Assembly (NCBI GenBank): GCA_030386875.1
Contig: CM059563.1
Coordinates: 12,666,001 to 12,730,000, forward strand
Reading direction: 5' to 3'
DNA: 64,000 nucleotides
Origin: Morinoia aosen
Lineage: Eukaryota; Arthropoda; Malacostraca; Amphipoda; Talitridae
The first letter of the stretch is position 1. The number at the start of each line of letters is the position of its first letter. Under the pieces are notes generated by a model. It made no database searches and was not told the origin of the DNA. It saw only the letters and a list, made by a program, of their open reading frames with translations. Below, one piece after another: positions 1 through 13,600 of the stretch. The position numbers and the translations under genes are program-made.

Positions 1-64
1 AGCACTTATGGTTTCAAATGATGTAATGAGACAGCAAAAAATTCTTCAAAGTCGAGTCATTCAC

Positions 65-171
65 CTGAAGAATATCTTGGCTTTGAGAGGAGACGGCATC
101 GTGTAAGGAAGTTCAAGAGCAAAGCGGCACTGGGTGCAAGCTTTGCTTGGCTCCGACTGATCCAGATAAAT
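65..171 (-). CDS. FKBP6: FKBP6-like exon 8 (TPR 2), last exon in the window
   Basis: Encodes 35 residues (IYLDQSEPSKACTQCRFALE and following, to KAKIFF) plus AG of the next codon. It continues YANLAK of exon 7 into TPR 2. The acceptor is CTCCCCAG and the donor GTGAAT. The intron to exon 7 is 4.7 kb and contains a mariner and a dispersed repeat. The remaining TPR and the C-terminus must lie to the left of the window. Confidence 0.85.
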
Positions 172-3100
172 CTGGGGAGCAGAAAGCAAAATGAAAGCCA
201 GTTGGTTACGTACTACAGTGGTATTGTGCGTCATCTTGACGTGAGTTTTCGTCACTTGCAACCTATAAAATGTAAAAATTATAAACACTAAGTCACCAAT
301 GGAATGCGCAACAACATAAAACCACGATGTAAAGGGCAAAAATACACCATTAAATGTAAATATCGTTCAGAAAGAAGGATAAGAAAAGAAATGAAAACGA
401 CATCCCTGAGGAGGAGGCTGGCCGAAATCAGTCTTTTCTGCGACACTCTGAAGAGGATACAGGAAATGAAGAAGAGAACGCTAGAAAAGATTTTCAAAGC
501 TCAAATTCTGAAGCTGATCTAATAAAATGTTTTTTTTTTCAGTGGTACTGCTAACGCTGCAGCGATGTCTTTAGACAAACGTAAGGAGCGCTAGATTCTG
601 AAGGACACTGTAAAAGGTAACAATGAGAAAGCATTTTCTTTGCACAGCACAGGATAGGCATTTCGTCTATTTAGGTACTAAGTTCTCTTTCATCCACTGT
701 CAGTGTCTAAAAATTTCTTTCCTACACCTACTCACAGAGGCTGCACCAGTACTATAAGGCTGATAAGCGATAGCATCCAAATATTGCCAGCTATACGACG
801 TCATGAAATGAAAATTGAAAAATATGAGAAAACTAAGTTACCACACATCAAACTGAAAAATGTAATAGCACAGTCTTACAGCAAACACACCAGCTAGTGT
901 AGGAAGTGGATCAAAAAACGCCACAGAAAATGAAACAGCTCATGAATTTCTAATCAATAGTGAACTCCGAGCTCAAATCTCCGAACGGTGAATACGAGAC
1001 TATTAGAAACAAACAGAGCATATACGAATAAGTAAGACAAATTGTTAAACAAATTGTAAAATTATCAAATAAGAATAAACAAAAACAAGAAAATTAAGAA
1101 TGAACAAAACAAGACAAATAAGAATGAACAAAACAAGACAAATAAGAATGAACAAAACAAGACAAATAAGAAAGAGCAATACCATGGTGACTACTGATGT
1201 TTCATTTACAAATTTTACTACTTTTTACTACCTTCACCAGAAAAATATTACTACCTATTTTTTACATAATGAATGTTGTCCAAATGTTCAGATGTAAGTC
1301 ATCAGCCTATAATGAGTAGTATGAGTCAATGATACACGCAATACCAAATGTTCAAAAAGGGTCCAAGTTTCTTAATACTTAAAATACTTCATGCTCAATG
1401 CATCAATCAAAGCATCATTGAGAAAAAGTTACCTAAATTATTAAGTTACCCCATCCTAATGGACTCCATCGAATGTTAAGACAAAGAACCATGTCTTAAC
1501 ATCTTTCAACGATGAGGACAACCATTCATGATACCCAAAAAATAAACCAACTGGAAACTAGTAGACAACAGGTGATTGTCATATCACTTTACACTGCAGG
1601 GTAGAATATCAGGGAACTTTATTGTGACTAAACACTAAGACACTTCGTATATATGAGATTGTGAACTATTGAACGAATTGAATATGTGAACAAATTTTTG
1701 TAAACTATATCTAACGTACCTCAAAATTTAAATTGGCACACTAATTGCGATCAATAATGATAATAAATTGGTTATTAACATTATATTATGGAACAAATCA
1801 CGGAAATGCAAATTTCGTGTAACTTTCATATACATACATATAGTATCAGGTTGTAACATAAGTTCTGTCCAATTGTTGAGCTATATGTTTAGGGCAAGAT
1901 TACTTCAATTTAGCTTGTTAATGTTGTATCATTATCTATGGTAATTAATAAAATGTTGTTTCTTCTCTCATATGCTGTGATAATTATCGTAATTAAAAAC
2001 TAATTTTAGCCCAAAGGTACACTCCAAGTAAAGAGCATGTCAGGCATATTTTACTGTTTGAATTTCATAAAGGCAATATGGCAGGCTCAGCAGCAAAAAC
2101 ACTCAAAGACACATGGAAATGATGTTGTGAATGAAAAGACCTGCAGAAGATCGTTTTTTGTTAAAAAAAAATGACTACAGTCTAAAAGACTTAAATGAGC
2201 AAGATGCTAAAAAAACTCAGTTCTGAGCAATTGCTAGCTGCCATTGATGAAAATCAAACCTGCACCACTAGAGAACTGAACAAAACCTTTAATGTAAGCC
2301 ATATGACCATATATTGGGTAATGAAAAGATTTGGCAAAATCTCAAAGGCTGAGACACAGGGTCCCACACGATTTGTCAGAAATCAACAGGCAACATACGG
2401 GCGATCTGTTGTGTTTCACTGCGTTCTCATGAACTTCAGACCCTTTTCTAGACCGAATCATAACTGGTGACGAGAAGTGAATCCTTTACAACAATGTTAA
2501 GCGCAAAAGACAGTGTCTAAGTTGTTGTTCAAAGCCAATTCCACAGCCGAGAAGTGGACTGCACTCTAAAAAAATTCTTTTGAGTGGATGCTGGGATTTG
2601 AAGGGAATTGTTTAATGTTTATTATGAATTAATGGGTGACAATCAAAAAATAACATCTGAAGTTTACTGTCAGAAGCTAACTCGTTCAAAAGCAGTTTTA
2701 CAGGAAAAACGGCCATTTTTGATCAATCGAAAAGGAGTGATTCTGCACCATGACAATGGCAGACACCTCCCCCCCCTTCAAGCGCAACCAAAAGTCTTGT
2801 TGAAGTATTTTGCTGGGAAGTCATGCATCACCAACCATATTCTCCAGATCTTGCTCCAACCGATTTTCACCTTTTCAGGGGCTTACAGAATCATTTAATG
2901 GAATAAAGGCTTACTACAAGAGAAGAGGTCGAAATGAAACTAGTTTCTCTTTGTGCGTCTAAACCATCTAAATTTTATGAAGAAGGAATCAAAAAGCTTA
3001 CCGGAAAATGGGAGGACGTAATTAATAAAAATGATGCCTATATTGAAGACTAAATAAATGCATTTTTGAGAGGGTTTTCACTTCATTTCATATCTAAAAA

Positions 3101-6100
3101 AATGGACAGAACTTCTGCTACAACCTGATAGAAGACAGAACTTTAATAAGATGTAGCATCACCATGCTCCTCTGACAACATCCTGGAGGTAACTGAACTG
3201 AACCGTGAGTCGCCATGACTGCCAAAAGGAACTTAATTCTCATTTGGAAGATTACATTTTGTTCTAAAAGACAATTTTATAGCATAATTCTTTCAGTATT
3301 TGGACATAAATTAATGTCATGGGATTAGATTAGATTAGTTGTTAGTTTTAGCCTCCCTCCCCAGCAACAAATGCGATCAAAGAGAGGAAGGAGGAAGGCA
3401 CCATTTAGTATGGAGTTGAATGAAATGCGGAATCTACGCAGAAAGGACATAGAAACAGTAAATTGTGAAAGAAGATTATGAAATAAGACCAAAGTTGAAG
3501 AAGAAAGTAGTAGGTGCTGAAAAACAGGACAGCAGTGAACCGAAAAAAGTGGTCCTTAACATAAAAAAAATATTTTATTTCAACAAAAAAAAAAAAGACT
3601 ACCTAACTTTCAGCTTAGGCCCTGACATTCCCCCCTGGGAGTGCTAATTCCTATAGATACAATAATTGTATTCCCCTGAGGGGTAATGTCATGAGAAAGA
3701 AAAAAAACTTTCAGCTTTACAAAGAGGTAAGCTTTTCTACAAAAAAAAACATTCATAGTTACAGTAAATTGTTATTGTTCCCCTCACACCAAAACGGACA
3801 GAATAAACTCCAGTCTTTTCAAAGGAAGATATTATTGCTGGATGTAAATGAACTGCAGAGAAGTTCCTTTGACATCTTCACCGAAGGATTGTAATGTACT
3901 GATGCTAAATTGAGGATGTAATGATGTATTGCAATATGATACATTCAAAATTGTGATCCAAGGAACGTGATGTGAAAGAGTTGATATATAAATCCAGTTT
4001 TTCCCTTAAATTGCACATAAAATCCCATTTTTGTTTACATTGAAGAGCATAGTGTGAGAATATTCATCTCTGAATAAGATTTGGAAGGTTATATCACTTG
4101 GTTCTTCACTGCTTATATTTTACATTCACATATGTGAGGTATAGTTAAATGATGCAATAATTTGAGTGAAGTGCTTTTATTAAACTTAGGGCAAGGACGT
4201 TTAAATGCCTAATATATGACGAAGGATAAGTTTGTTCTTCGAAGGTAACGCTATGGGGTATATCCAAAGAAAATCAGCATAAGACATGAAAGTTGAATAT
4301 TAATATTATAGAGAGAAATAGCCACTTGAGGTTATTGTTTAAAAAACTCGAGCAGGAAACTGAATTCAACCTTAGAAAAGTTTACAATCCTTGATTATTC
4401 GCTGATTATTTAAAATTTAATGCATAAAAATTTATGAAATGGCATTGAAGAAAAGTAAAATTTAAACATTGAAATGGCCCAAATTAACTTTCCATCATAA
4501 AGCAATTCGATATCCTTCAGATCAAACTGAATGAGAAAAAATGAACTATTTACAGTCGTCTCCAAAAATTTTGGAACATTTCTCTATTTTGGGTCCCCCA
4601 ATCCTGAAATTACATCCCGCCATACAGGAATATTTCACATAAACTGCGGCAAATTGCTAATGCTGGGAGAAATAAATTTTAAATAATCTTAATACACTTT
4701 ATACCCCTGTACATTAATTTCAATTTTCAAAGAATTATTCCACTTCACAATTTTTTACTACCCAGAGGTAAATTTTACTACTTTTTTTACTACTTCTCAA
4801 ATTTTACTACTTTTTACTACTTTTTACTACTTTACTACCTAGTAGACACCCTGGATACAAATAAGCGCATAAGAAACATGTAGTAGTGTCCGACCTTGGC
4901 AAGGTTAGCGTAGAGCTTGGTCTGGAGAGTGTAGCTGGTGGTCTCTTGTTCCTCGTCAGCTAGTGGGGAGTGCTCCATCAGCCACACCGCGCGCTGGTAG
5001 CAGCGGCGAGCTTTGTTCAGATTTGCGTTGCTGAAGTAATCGTTGCCCTTATATCAAAATAGAAAAGATCAAAAGGGAGTAGAATAAAATAAGCAAAATA
5101 AAAATGGAGTATATAAATTGTATTAAATTGGAAAAATTTGAACGTTGTTGAGTGTCAAGTTAATAAAATTTCACTGATTGGAAGGATAATTCTTAAGCAT
5201 TTTTGACGCACTGAAATTTATCTCAAGCTCTGATGGCAAGCTCTCTTTATACGAAGAAAAAATCCAAACTAATTATGAGTGAGATTTCCTTTAACCATTT
5301 ATAATTTAATTCAGAGAAAACCGTTTCACTAACATAAAAACTTAAAACATAAGCCCACGATCTGATTGAGGAGAACAACCTGTTTTCAATATTTGCCTTA
5401 ATTTGTGAGTGATTTTTCATGTTCATTTGCGTGCTCAAAATCAGGGAACTAGTCTTCTTATTAGCTAACTACAAGGTTTTCAGAGAGACCTTCTCATTAA
5501 TATGGCGGGGGTTAAAATTTACGAGTTAATATTTTAGTGGCCTATTTTTAAAGTTGAGAACTTGAGAGTCAAACGAGTTCACACAGAAAAAAGAGCGTAT
5601 GGTGAAAAAGTGAATCCTCGTTTCATTGAAGAAAGAAATAATTAAATATGAGATTGAAGTGAAAAGGAGCTCCTGCTTGTATGAGTGTTTTTACGGTATA
5701 GAAAATAGTGGGGAATAATTAGAATGAAAGAAAAAATTTATTATTTTAAAATGAGACTACTGTGAGAGTTGTCAGTAAAATCCGTCAGAATAACGGACAC
5801 AAAGTGACGTTGAACATAGAATAATGAACGAAATGAAATATTTATCAAATCCTACTCCTTAAAACATACACACTACCTTGCGATGGAAGGCACCAGCAAC
5901 AACACACCTTGCGATGGAAGGCACCAGCAACAACACACCTTGCGATGGAAGGCCCTAGCGGCGGTGAGACGCTCGTCGAAGGACGCAGTGTTGTGCTTCT
6001 CCCAGTCCCACTGGTTGGCCTCGAGCTCGTCTGCAGCGGCGGCATCCACGGCACTCTCGATTCGCACCTCGTACAGCACGCTAGCATTGCCTGGGATGCG

Positions 6101-9100
6101 TGGTGGGCATCCGCGCTGGAGAAAGGTATGTCTTTAAAAGGGTGTTTATTCCAATCAAGCCTGATGCATATCATCTTGTACATTGATTTTTCAATTGCTT
6201 TACAACCAACACTAGGACGCAATGATAGTTACCCCCGGTTAAGCCGGTACCCAATTAAAGACACCTGGGTAAAGTGGGGAGTTGTGGCTGAGTTCTCCCT
6301 TTTCCCAATGAGGAGAATCACCTAGCGGCCTTGCCGGGATTCGAACTGCCGACACCTTCTCGCAAGGGCGCGTTCTTAACCACTCGGCCTCGGTGACCTC
6401 CAAGACAAGAATGTCTCCCACAGAAAGAGAATGTCCGCATTTAGTTTGGAATTAGAGGAATGGGAATCTATGCGCTAAGTATGTTCCCTAACCCTGCACA
6501 CTAAAACAAGATTGGAAAAAAAATAAAAAATATATGAAACAAGATGAAATTCAAAGAATAAATAATGGGTACTGGGAAAATGTTAGCAGTGAACGGAAAA
6601 AATGGTCCGTAACAAATCGGAAAACACATTCCAATTCAAGAAAAGAAAGGCCTACCTAATCTCCAACTCCGGACTTCACATCTTCTAGGATCAGTAATTT
6701 CCATTAATACAATATAGCTGCACCCCCTTGAGCCTGAAAGGTTGAAATTTAAGAGTTATAGTTTCCCTATACATAGCCTCAATAAAAGTCAGTTGGCATT
6801 ACTTGGTAATTGGATTTACCAGTAGTATGATTACACATTTACAGCCCAACTTCAAAAAAAATTTTATTAGATAAAAATATGCAAGGAAAATTGACTTAGC
6901 AAACCAATTGATATAACTATATTCAAAAAATCAATGGGGGGTTAGAAAAAAATCTTTGATGGTAGGCGTTTTTAGATCTTATAAAGATATAATTATATTT
7001 TCAATACTAACCCTGAGGTGAACATTAAGAGCTCATAGGGTGCTCATGAAGTACATATTTTTTTACATTTGAATAATATGCTGACAACCAGAAATTATCC
7101 AATAATTTCTTCATATCAGATTTAGTCAGTTACCAACATTACATTGATAATTTTCTCACAAACCGTACAGTAAAATTTTTTTTATTGACTGTTCATGGCG
7201 TTAATATAGAATCGTAGTTAGTTCGAGGCTCCGTTCTATTGCCAAGACGTTTTGACATAAGTCAAAAAAGTCCAATTAGTATGGACTTTAGAAAACGGAG
7301 TATCTAAGCACAAGATCCGTGTGTTCCCACACAAGCTACCCTGGGCACAGAAACAGCAAGGAAAGAGGAAAAAGCCCCAGAAGAGACCCTGAAGAACGCA
7401 TGAAAACCAAAAAATGCAAAGCACGCACGAAAGACACACAAGTCCCAAAGGTCTACCTACAGCTGAGGTAACCTAAAAGTATCCCTCTTGGAGCACCAGT
7501 CTCCACAGCATAGAATAGACAAACCTGACTAGCCTAAACTCTACCCTATTCCTACGGAGGGGTGAAACCAGAACTTTCAATTCATTACCGGTGAACATAT
7601 CAAAGAGGTGAAAAATAGAAAAAAGAGCGGCATTGAATAGCAGACTCGCGCGAAGAAAGTAGGTGGCAAATTAATTTGATTATCTCAACGGAATAACAAT
7701 ATTTTATGATAAGACCTCGCACCCATCTAACCCTCTGCATACACATTTGCTAATACAGTTGACAAGAAAGACACTGCTTAATAAAAGTAGTCAGGGCTCT
7801 TTTAAAGGAACACATTATCTCCTCGAATCCATAACAAAATACTCTCAAAAGCTTACCTAAAAATGACGGGAAGGAATTAATTTCGCTGCGCTCATAGAAG
7901 CAAACTTGTAAGAAAGTTTACCGTAAGAAGCATGATCTACTTCAAAAAATAGTTCTGCTTAATTTGAAAAACGAATATATCAATTTTTCACTCATATTCT
8001 GACTTTTCATATTGTCAGTTGAATTCGCCATAAATAAAAAATACCCATTCATCACCTGTCCATATGCGTAGGTAGGCTTGAAAATGAACTGAGCTGTTTC
8101 TTTCAGCCGCATAGATGCGAGAGCAACAACCATGCCTGCAAAAACCAAGGCTATTAAAATGTCATCCTAGGTACGGAGAATGCTTGTTTGAAGGATATTT
8201 TTGTTTTTTATCTGGTTGGTACACATCTTACCTCTAACAGACCTCAATTTTTCCCCTTTATGTTTTAAAGAGATGTTTCATCCATTTAAATTAAAGAGAT
8301 GATCCATTTCATTTAAAGGGATGTTTCATACTTATTTAGTTAACACACTTCTTCCTCACGATATTTCTAATGCCTTATAACTAACGCAAAGACGCAATGA
8401 CGGTTGCCTTGGGAAAAACCGATACTCATTTTAAATCCCTAGGAAATTATAACCAAGTCCTCCCATCTTACAATGACGAGAAGCCCCGGGCTAGCGTAGT
8501 CGAGGATCCAACAGACGACCCTTCACATTGAGGGTAGATGCTCTTATCCACTTTGCCATGGTGACATTTCACAATAATGGCGAGTATAGTTATATTTGTT
8601 CAAATAGCGTGACTAGGTTACAAACACCAAGGTCAAGAGTACGAAATTTGAAACTGAGCCGCATGGAACTTGCTAAAAAAAATTTTTTCTTTGTGGATAT
8701 AACTGACAAGTTTTCATTAAAATTTAAAGAGATGAGACATCTAATTTTCAAAGAACAATAATTTTTGGTGTTGCACTAGGAGGTGCTGTCCTCAATAAAA
8801 TGAATGAACAGATTAGCTCATGACGAGGCACAGCCTCAAATATTTTGACCAGTGCACGGGTGACAACAAAATTCCAAAGTGTTTCCAATATATCATCCAA
8901 CCCTTGAATACAAATTGGATATCAGACTTCGGCTCACTTGCCTCACTGATCGCGTAGCAAAATTGTGCCTAATTGAGAAGTTTTTCTTCGAACATAGAAT
9001 TTGAAGATCGATTGGATTTCGATATTTAAGCCGTCGTAGAACAATAACTTGAAAAAATAAACCTAAATCCAAGTCTGCACAGCTTCACAAAAATGCGAAG

Positions 9101-10586
9101 GTTCAACTGTCGAATTACCTTGCAGCGAAAAAGGGCCCAAGTATGAAAGCGGGAAAGAACAGGGAACGTAACTATTTTCAATACGCTTAGCAAAAAAAGT
9201 ACTGTCATGAAGGACAATTTGAAATTAAAAATTGTGAACAACATTCGGAAATGAGAGGGGTGGGAGAAGGAGGGGGTGAAGCATCTTTAAATGCAGAGGT
9301 TTGCTCAGAGCGTAAGCATTTAATTTACAGGACTCAGAATAACTACTTCATTAAACAATCACAAAATAACATTACCTTACACTCGATTTTCCCCTATTAT
9401 ATAAATATAACACGGCACACAAAGTATTGGAAATGTGATGAAATTTTAGGCATAACGAGTATTGTTTATGGTAAATCAACCGAGAAAACGAAACGCACCT
9501 GGAAGAACATCATTTTCACCGATTTTTGACTTGACCATCTTGTTTCTGATGTAGGTGCTGTCCATTGGCTCGTCGCCGTACTCGAGGTAGCTGCTGTAGT
9601 GGAAACGGACGGTGGTACCAGGGGCGAGCTCACCACCTACTCCGGGGGTCACGATCTGATCATGAAGAGTGTCATCAGAGAGCTTTGTTACCATACTACA
9701 GAAATATGGATGATTCACCCACATTTCTCGTTTTAGAGTACAACTTGAATATTGTTGTAGAAAAATACAGTATTTCGTTTTTGTGTTAGATTTGTAAGCA
9801 GAAATAAATCGGCACGACTTGAGTTTTTGCTCTGACTGTCACGATAAAAAAAAATTTCAAGAGAAATTAACATACCTACAACAAGCACCAATGCAGTTAA
9901 GAGCATATAGCATTTGAATAATTATACCAAACAAAGCTTCAAGTCAGGCCCCCAAATAAATCAAATGCAATAGGGACACTAAGAAATAAACATTTTTCAG
10001 ACTTCTAATCCTGTAAATGTTTTCCAACTGCTCAGAGAAGCACAGCATTACAGGCTCACTGAACCTGTACCAGAACACATTGACACTAACCCTATCAGTG
10101 CTATTTTATTATGTGGTCTGAAATCCTTGCTGTGTTATGAGAGTCAACACCAAAGATACAATTCCAAGTAAGTTATCGGAACACACCTTTTCTGGACAAA
10201 ACAAGAGACTTCAAATGACACTACTGTATTTTAGTCCATGTGACAACTTTGGAATAATATGAGTAGGAAGCATCATTAAGGTTCAAGCAATTAGATTATG
10301 TACATTTAAGCGTGAAATCAATTTCAAAGCCATGGACAATGTAAATAATAAAAACATAGTGCATTGGCCACAGCTGCACATGTTATACTCAAGATATAAT
10401 CACGAGTTTGAAGAAATACTAGACTGGCTCTTATGAGGTATGCAAAAGATGCCTGTGGAGGGTATGTTCCAATGCAGTACATTAATACACAGTGATCCAT
10501 TTCAACAGTTGAACCTAAACATGTAGCAATGGAGATGAAGGTTGGTTAGGCATCTATCTAGAAAAGATTAAAGAGCTCCATAACAG

Positions 10587-10619
<33 letters not shown>

Positions 10620-13600
10620 CCTACTCAGGTTTAATGCCTGTCTGAGTTCAGTAAATCATTTCAATTGATATGGAATAAATAAATTTTGTTTTCACTAAAA
10701 AATCTTTAATGACTGCTAATTGCACAGTAATTATAATTTCCAAATTGAATTAAAAGTTAGTTCAAGCTTCCCTAAACACAACTAAGGCATTTTCAAGAGA
10801 AGAAGGAAGAATGCAACATTTAATATACAATTGAGAGAATGGGGGAATCTATTCACAAAATGTGTCCCACAATCAGTGTATAAAAACAGCAAGATTGAAA
10901 GAAGTTTATGAAACAAGATAAAATTGAAGAAGAGAGTAATAGAGAATGAGGAACAGGTCAGCAGTAAACGAAAAAGATGGTCGATTATAAAACACTTATT
11001 CTATTTTTAAAAGATTAGATTATATGTTAGTTTAAGCCTCCCTAACCGCTACAAAAAAAAAGAGCGTATCAAAGAGAGGAAGGAGGAAGGCACCATTTAG
11101 TATGGAGATGAAAGAATGGGGAATCTATGCAGAAAGGTCATAGAAACAGTAAGATGAGAAAGAAGTTCATGAAACAAGATCAAAGTTGAAGAAGAAAGTA
11201 GTAGGAGCTGAAAAAAACAGGACAGCAGTGAACCGAAAAAAGATGGTGCGTAACAAAACAAAAACCTATTTTATTTTTACAAAACAAGGCCTACCTAACC
11301 ACCTTGCATCTTCTCCTTGGGAGTGCTAATTCTCATAAATGCATTCATTGCATAACCCTAACGGATTACAATATTTTAGCTTCTTATTCTAAGGAAGAGA
11401 TTGAATTTCAAACTCTTTGAATAACAGAGTTGTTCCTTTAACCTCTACACCATCTCCATTTTATGCAATTGCTAGAGGAGAGTACCCGAGTAAGGTTATA
11501 TAGTTCTGGGATTAAAATTCAGTCCAAGAATTAAATATAATGCTTTTCCCAGAACAGAAACAATGGAGTAACATATACTTCTAGTGGTATCACTAAGGTG
11601 CAAATTTTCATCAGATTATCCAAAAGCTCAGATGGACCACCCGCTCAAGCTGGAAACATTGCATTAATATTTGGTTGGGTTAAACTATACACACTGACAT
11701 CATGCTACACATGCTATGCAGGGCACCTAGGGCTCCTTTTCACACATCCCAAAACTATTTTAAGATAAATCTTAAAAAATTCAGAGACACATTGAATGAA
11801 ATGAACCTAAAACATTCTACTCACTGCACTTGCACTTCACAAACCCACTTCCTCTCCTTAATTTAAGAAACTAAAAACTATTTTCCCAACACAAAGGTAA
11901 TATAAGAGCAATTAACAAAGATGTACCTAGGGATTTTAAAAGTGGTCATTCTCACAGGAATCTTCATGAGGACAAATGCCATAGGTACTTGCTCCTTCCA
12001 CAAGCAACAGAAAGTGTTAGATTTTCATTAATGTCCACTTGCCATCAAGTATCCAATTATATGAATCTCTGCCTGGCACTTCTTGTGCACCTTAAAGATA
12101 GATGAGCCTTATGCAGCAGCTTCAATTATCTTCAAAGACAATGTTACCAGTAAGCTTTAGTTATCAAATTAATGGTGTAGGACAGTCTCATTCACTTGGT
12201 TGAACCTAAACATGTAGCAATGGAGATGAAGGTTGGTTAGGAATCTATCTATGGTATGGTAAAATGCTAGCAGTAGTCATTGGATTTACCATAATCGTGA
12301 AGTTATAAAATTTGCTGAAGCAATTTGATACATGATATGATTTTTGATAAATGAATGATATTACTGAAAACAGAAATTATGATTTAAACAAAATAAAAAA
12401 AGCATCAACCTTCTTGACAACTCCACCATCACCCGTGAGGTCTTCCATTTTCCTGGATAGCTTTTCAAAAGGCTCCAGATCTTCATCACCATCTGGGGAA
12501 AGTAATAGCTGGCACTATAGGTCACATTAAGTAAAAAACTATTATTTATTTTTTACACTCAAAAGTATGTATTCAACACAAAATGGAAAACTTGTTCTTT
12601 TATAATACTGTACTTATATTAATAAATCCAAAGAATAGGCTAATGTTTAAATATTAGTACCTTGCATTAAATACATTCAATGATAATTTTTGAGGTAACT
12701 GAGGATCATATTGGTCAAAAGACACTATAAATACTTCAGCACAAAATTCTTTAAATAGAAAGCTAAAATAAGAAAAGTACTATCATAATTTTCATTACCT
12801 GATACTTCAGAGCACAGGTTGCCCTCCTTCATGAGAACACTTCCTGTGCTCAGTGAATTCAAAAGTTGAGCATCATGGAAGAAATTGTTTGACGAGGACT
12901 GTGAGGTGTTTTCATTTCTATCCACTTTGCCTTCATCCACAATGACCTCAAATTCAACCCTGCACAAAGATATTACATCTTTATAATCAATATAAAAAAT
13001 ATGACTCAGTCAGTACCCAATAAGCTTCAACATATTAAATGTACTTAGAAAAACTAACCATGCAGGTCTACAAGTTGTGACATTGTTGATAAGATTTGCA
13101 GATTGCTAAAAGAATTACAAAAATGACAAACAGCAATATCTCAATTTATTTAATCAACAATATATTCAGATGACTTAGCTATTAGTAAGAATGGTAAATG
13201 AAAATACTTGAGAATTCTTTTTAAATTTCGTAAATATCCATTTTATCAATTTTGATCTACCACTTCTGAAATTTTACAATGACATTGTTATAATTCAAAA
13301 TACCCCACACATATTTTTAGGTAGATCACACTAGCAACCAATGTTATATGGCTACTTTTACAAGCTCAGCAATACGACTTGATTATTCGGTCAATATTGA
13401 GTTTAATGCGTTCACAGAAATTAATAATCTGGTTCCAAAGAATCACTTAAGGAGCCCTGAAATTCACTGAAATCACATTAGTTTAAAAGTGTTTTTCATA
13501 AATGACATTTTGCTTGCTGATGCATAATTTTAGAGTTATTCAACTTTGAAGTTATAGGAACGTCGTATATAAAAGTGAGGAACGGACACGCAAATATGCT

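Noticed and set aside
61..339. 92-residue frame starting MPFTSW on the minus strand
   Set aside because: Only the part from 171 to 65 is coding, as an FKBP6-like exon entered through an acceptor at 172-173. The upstream residues are intron.
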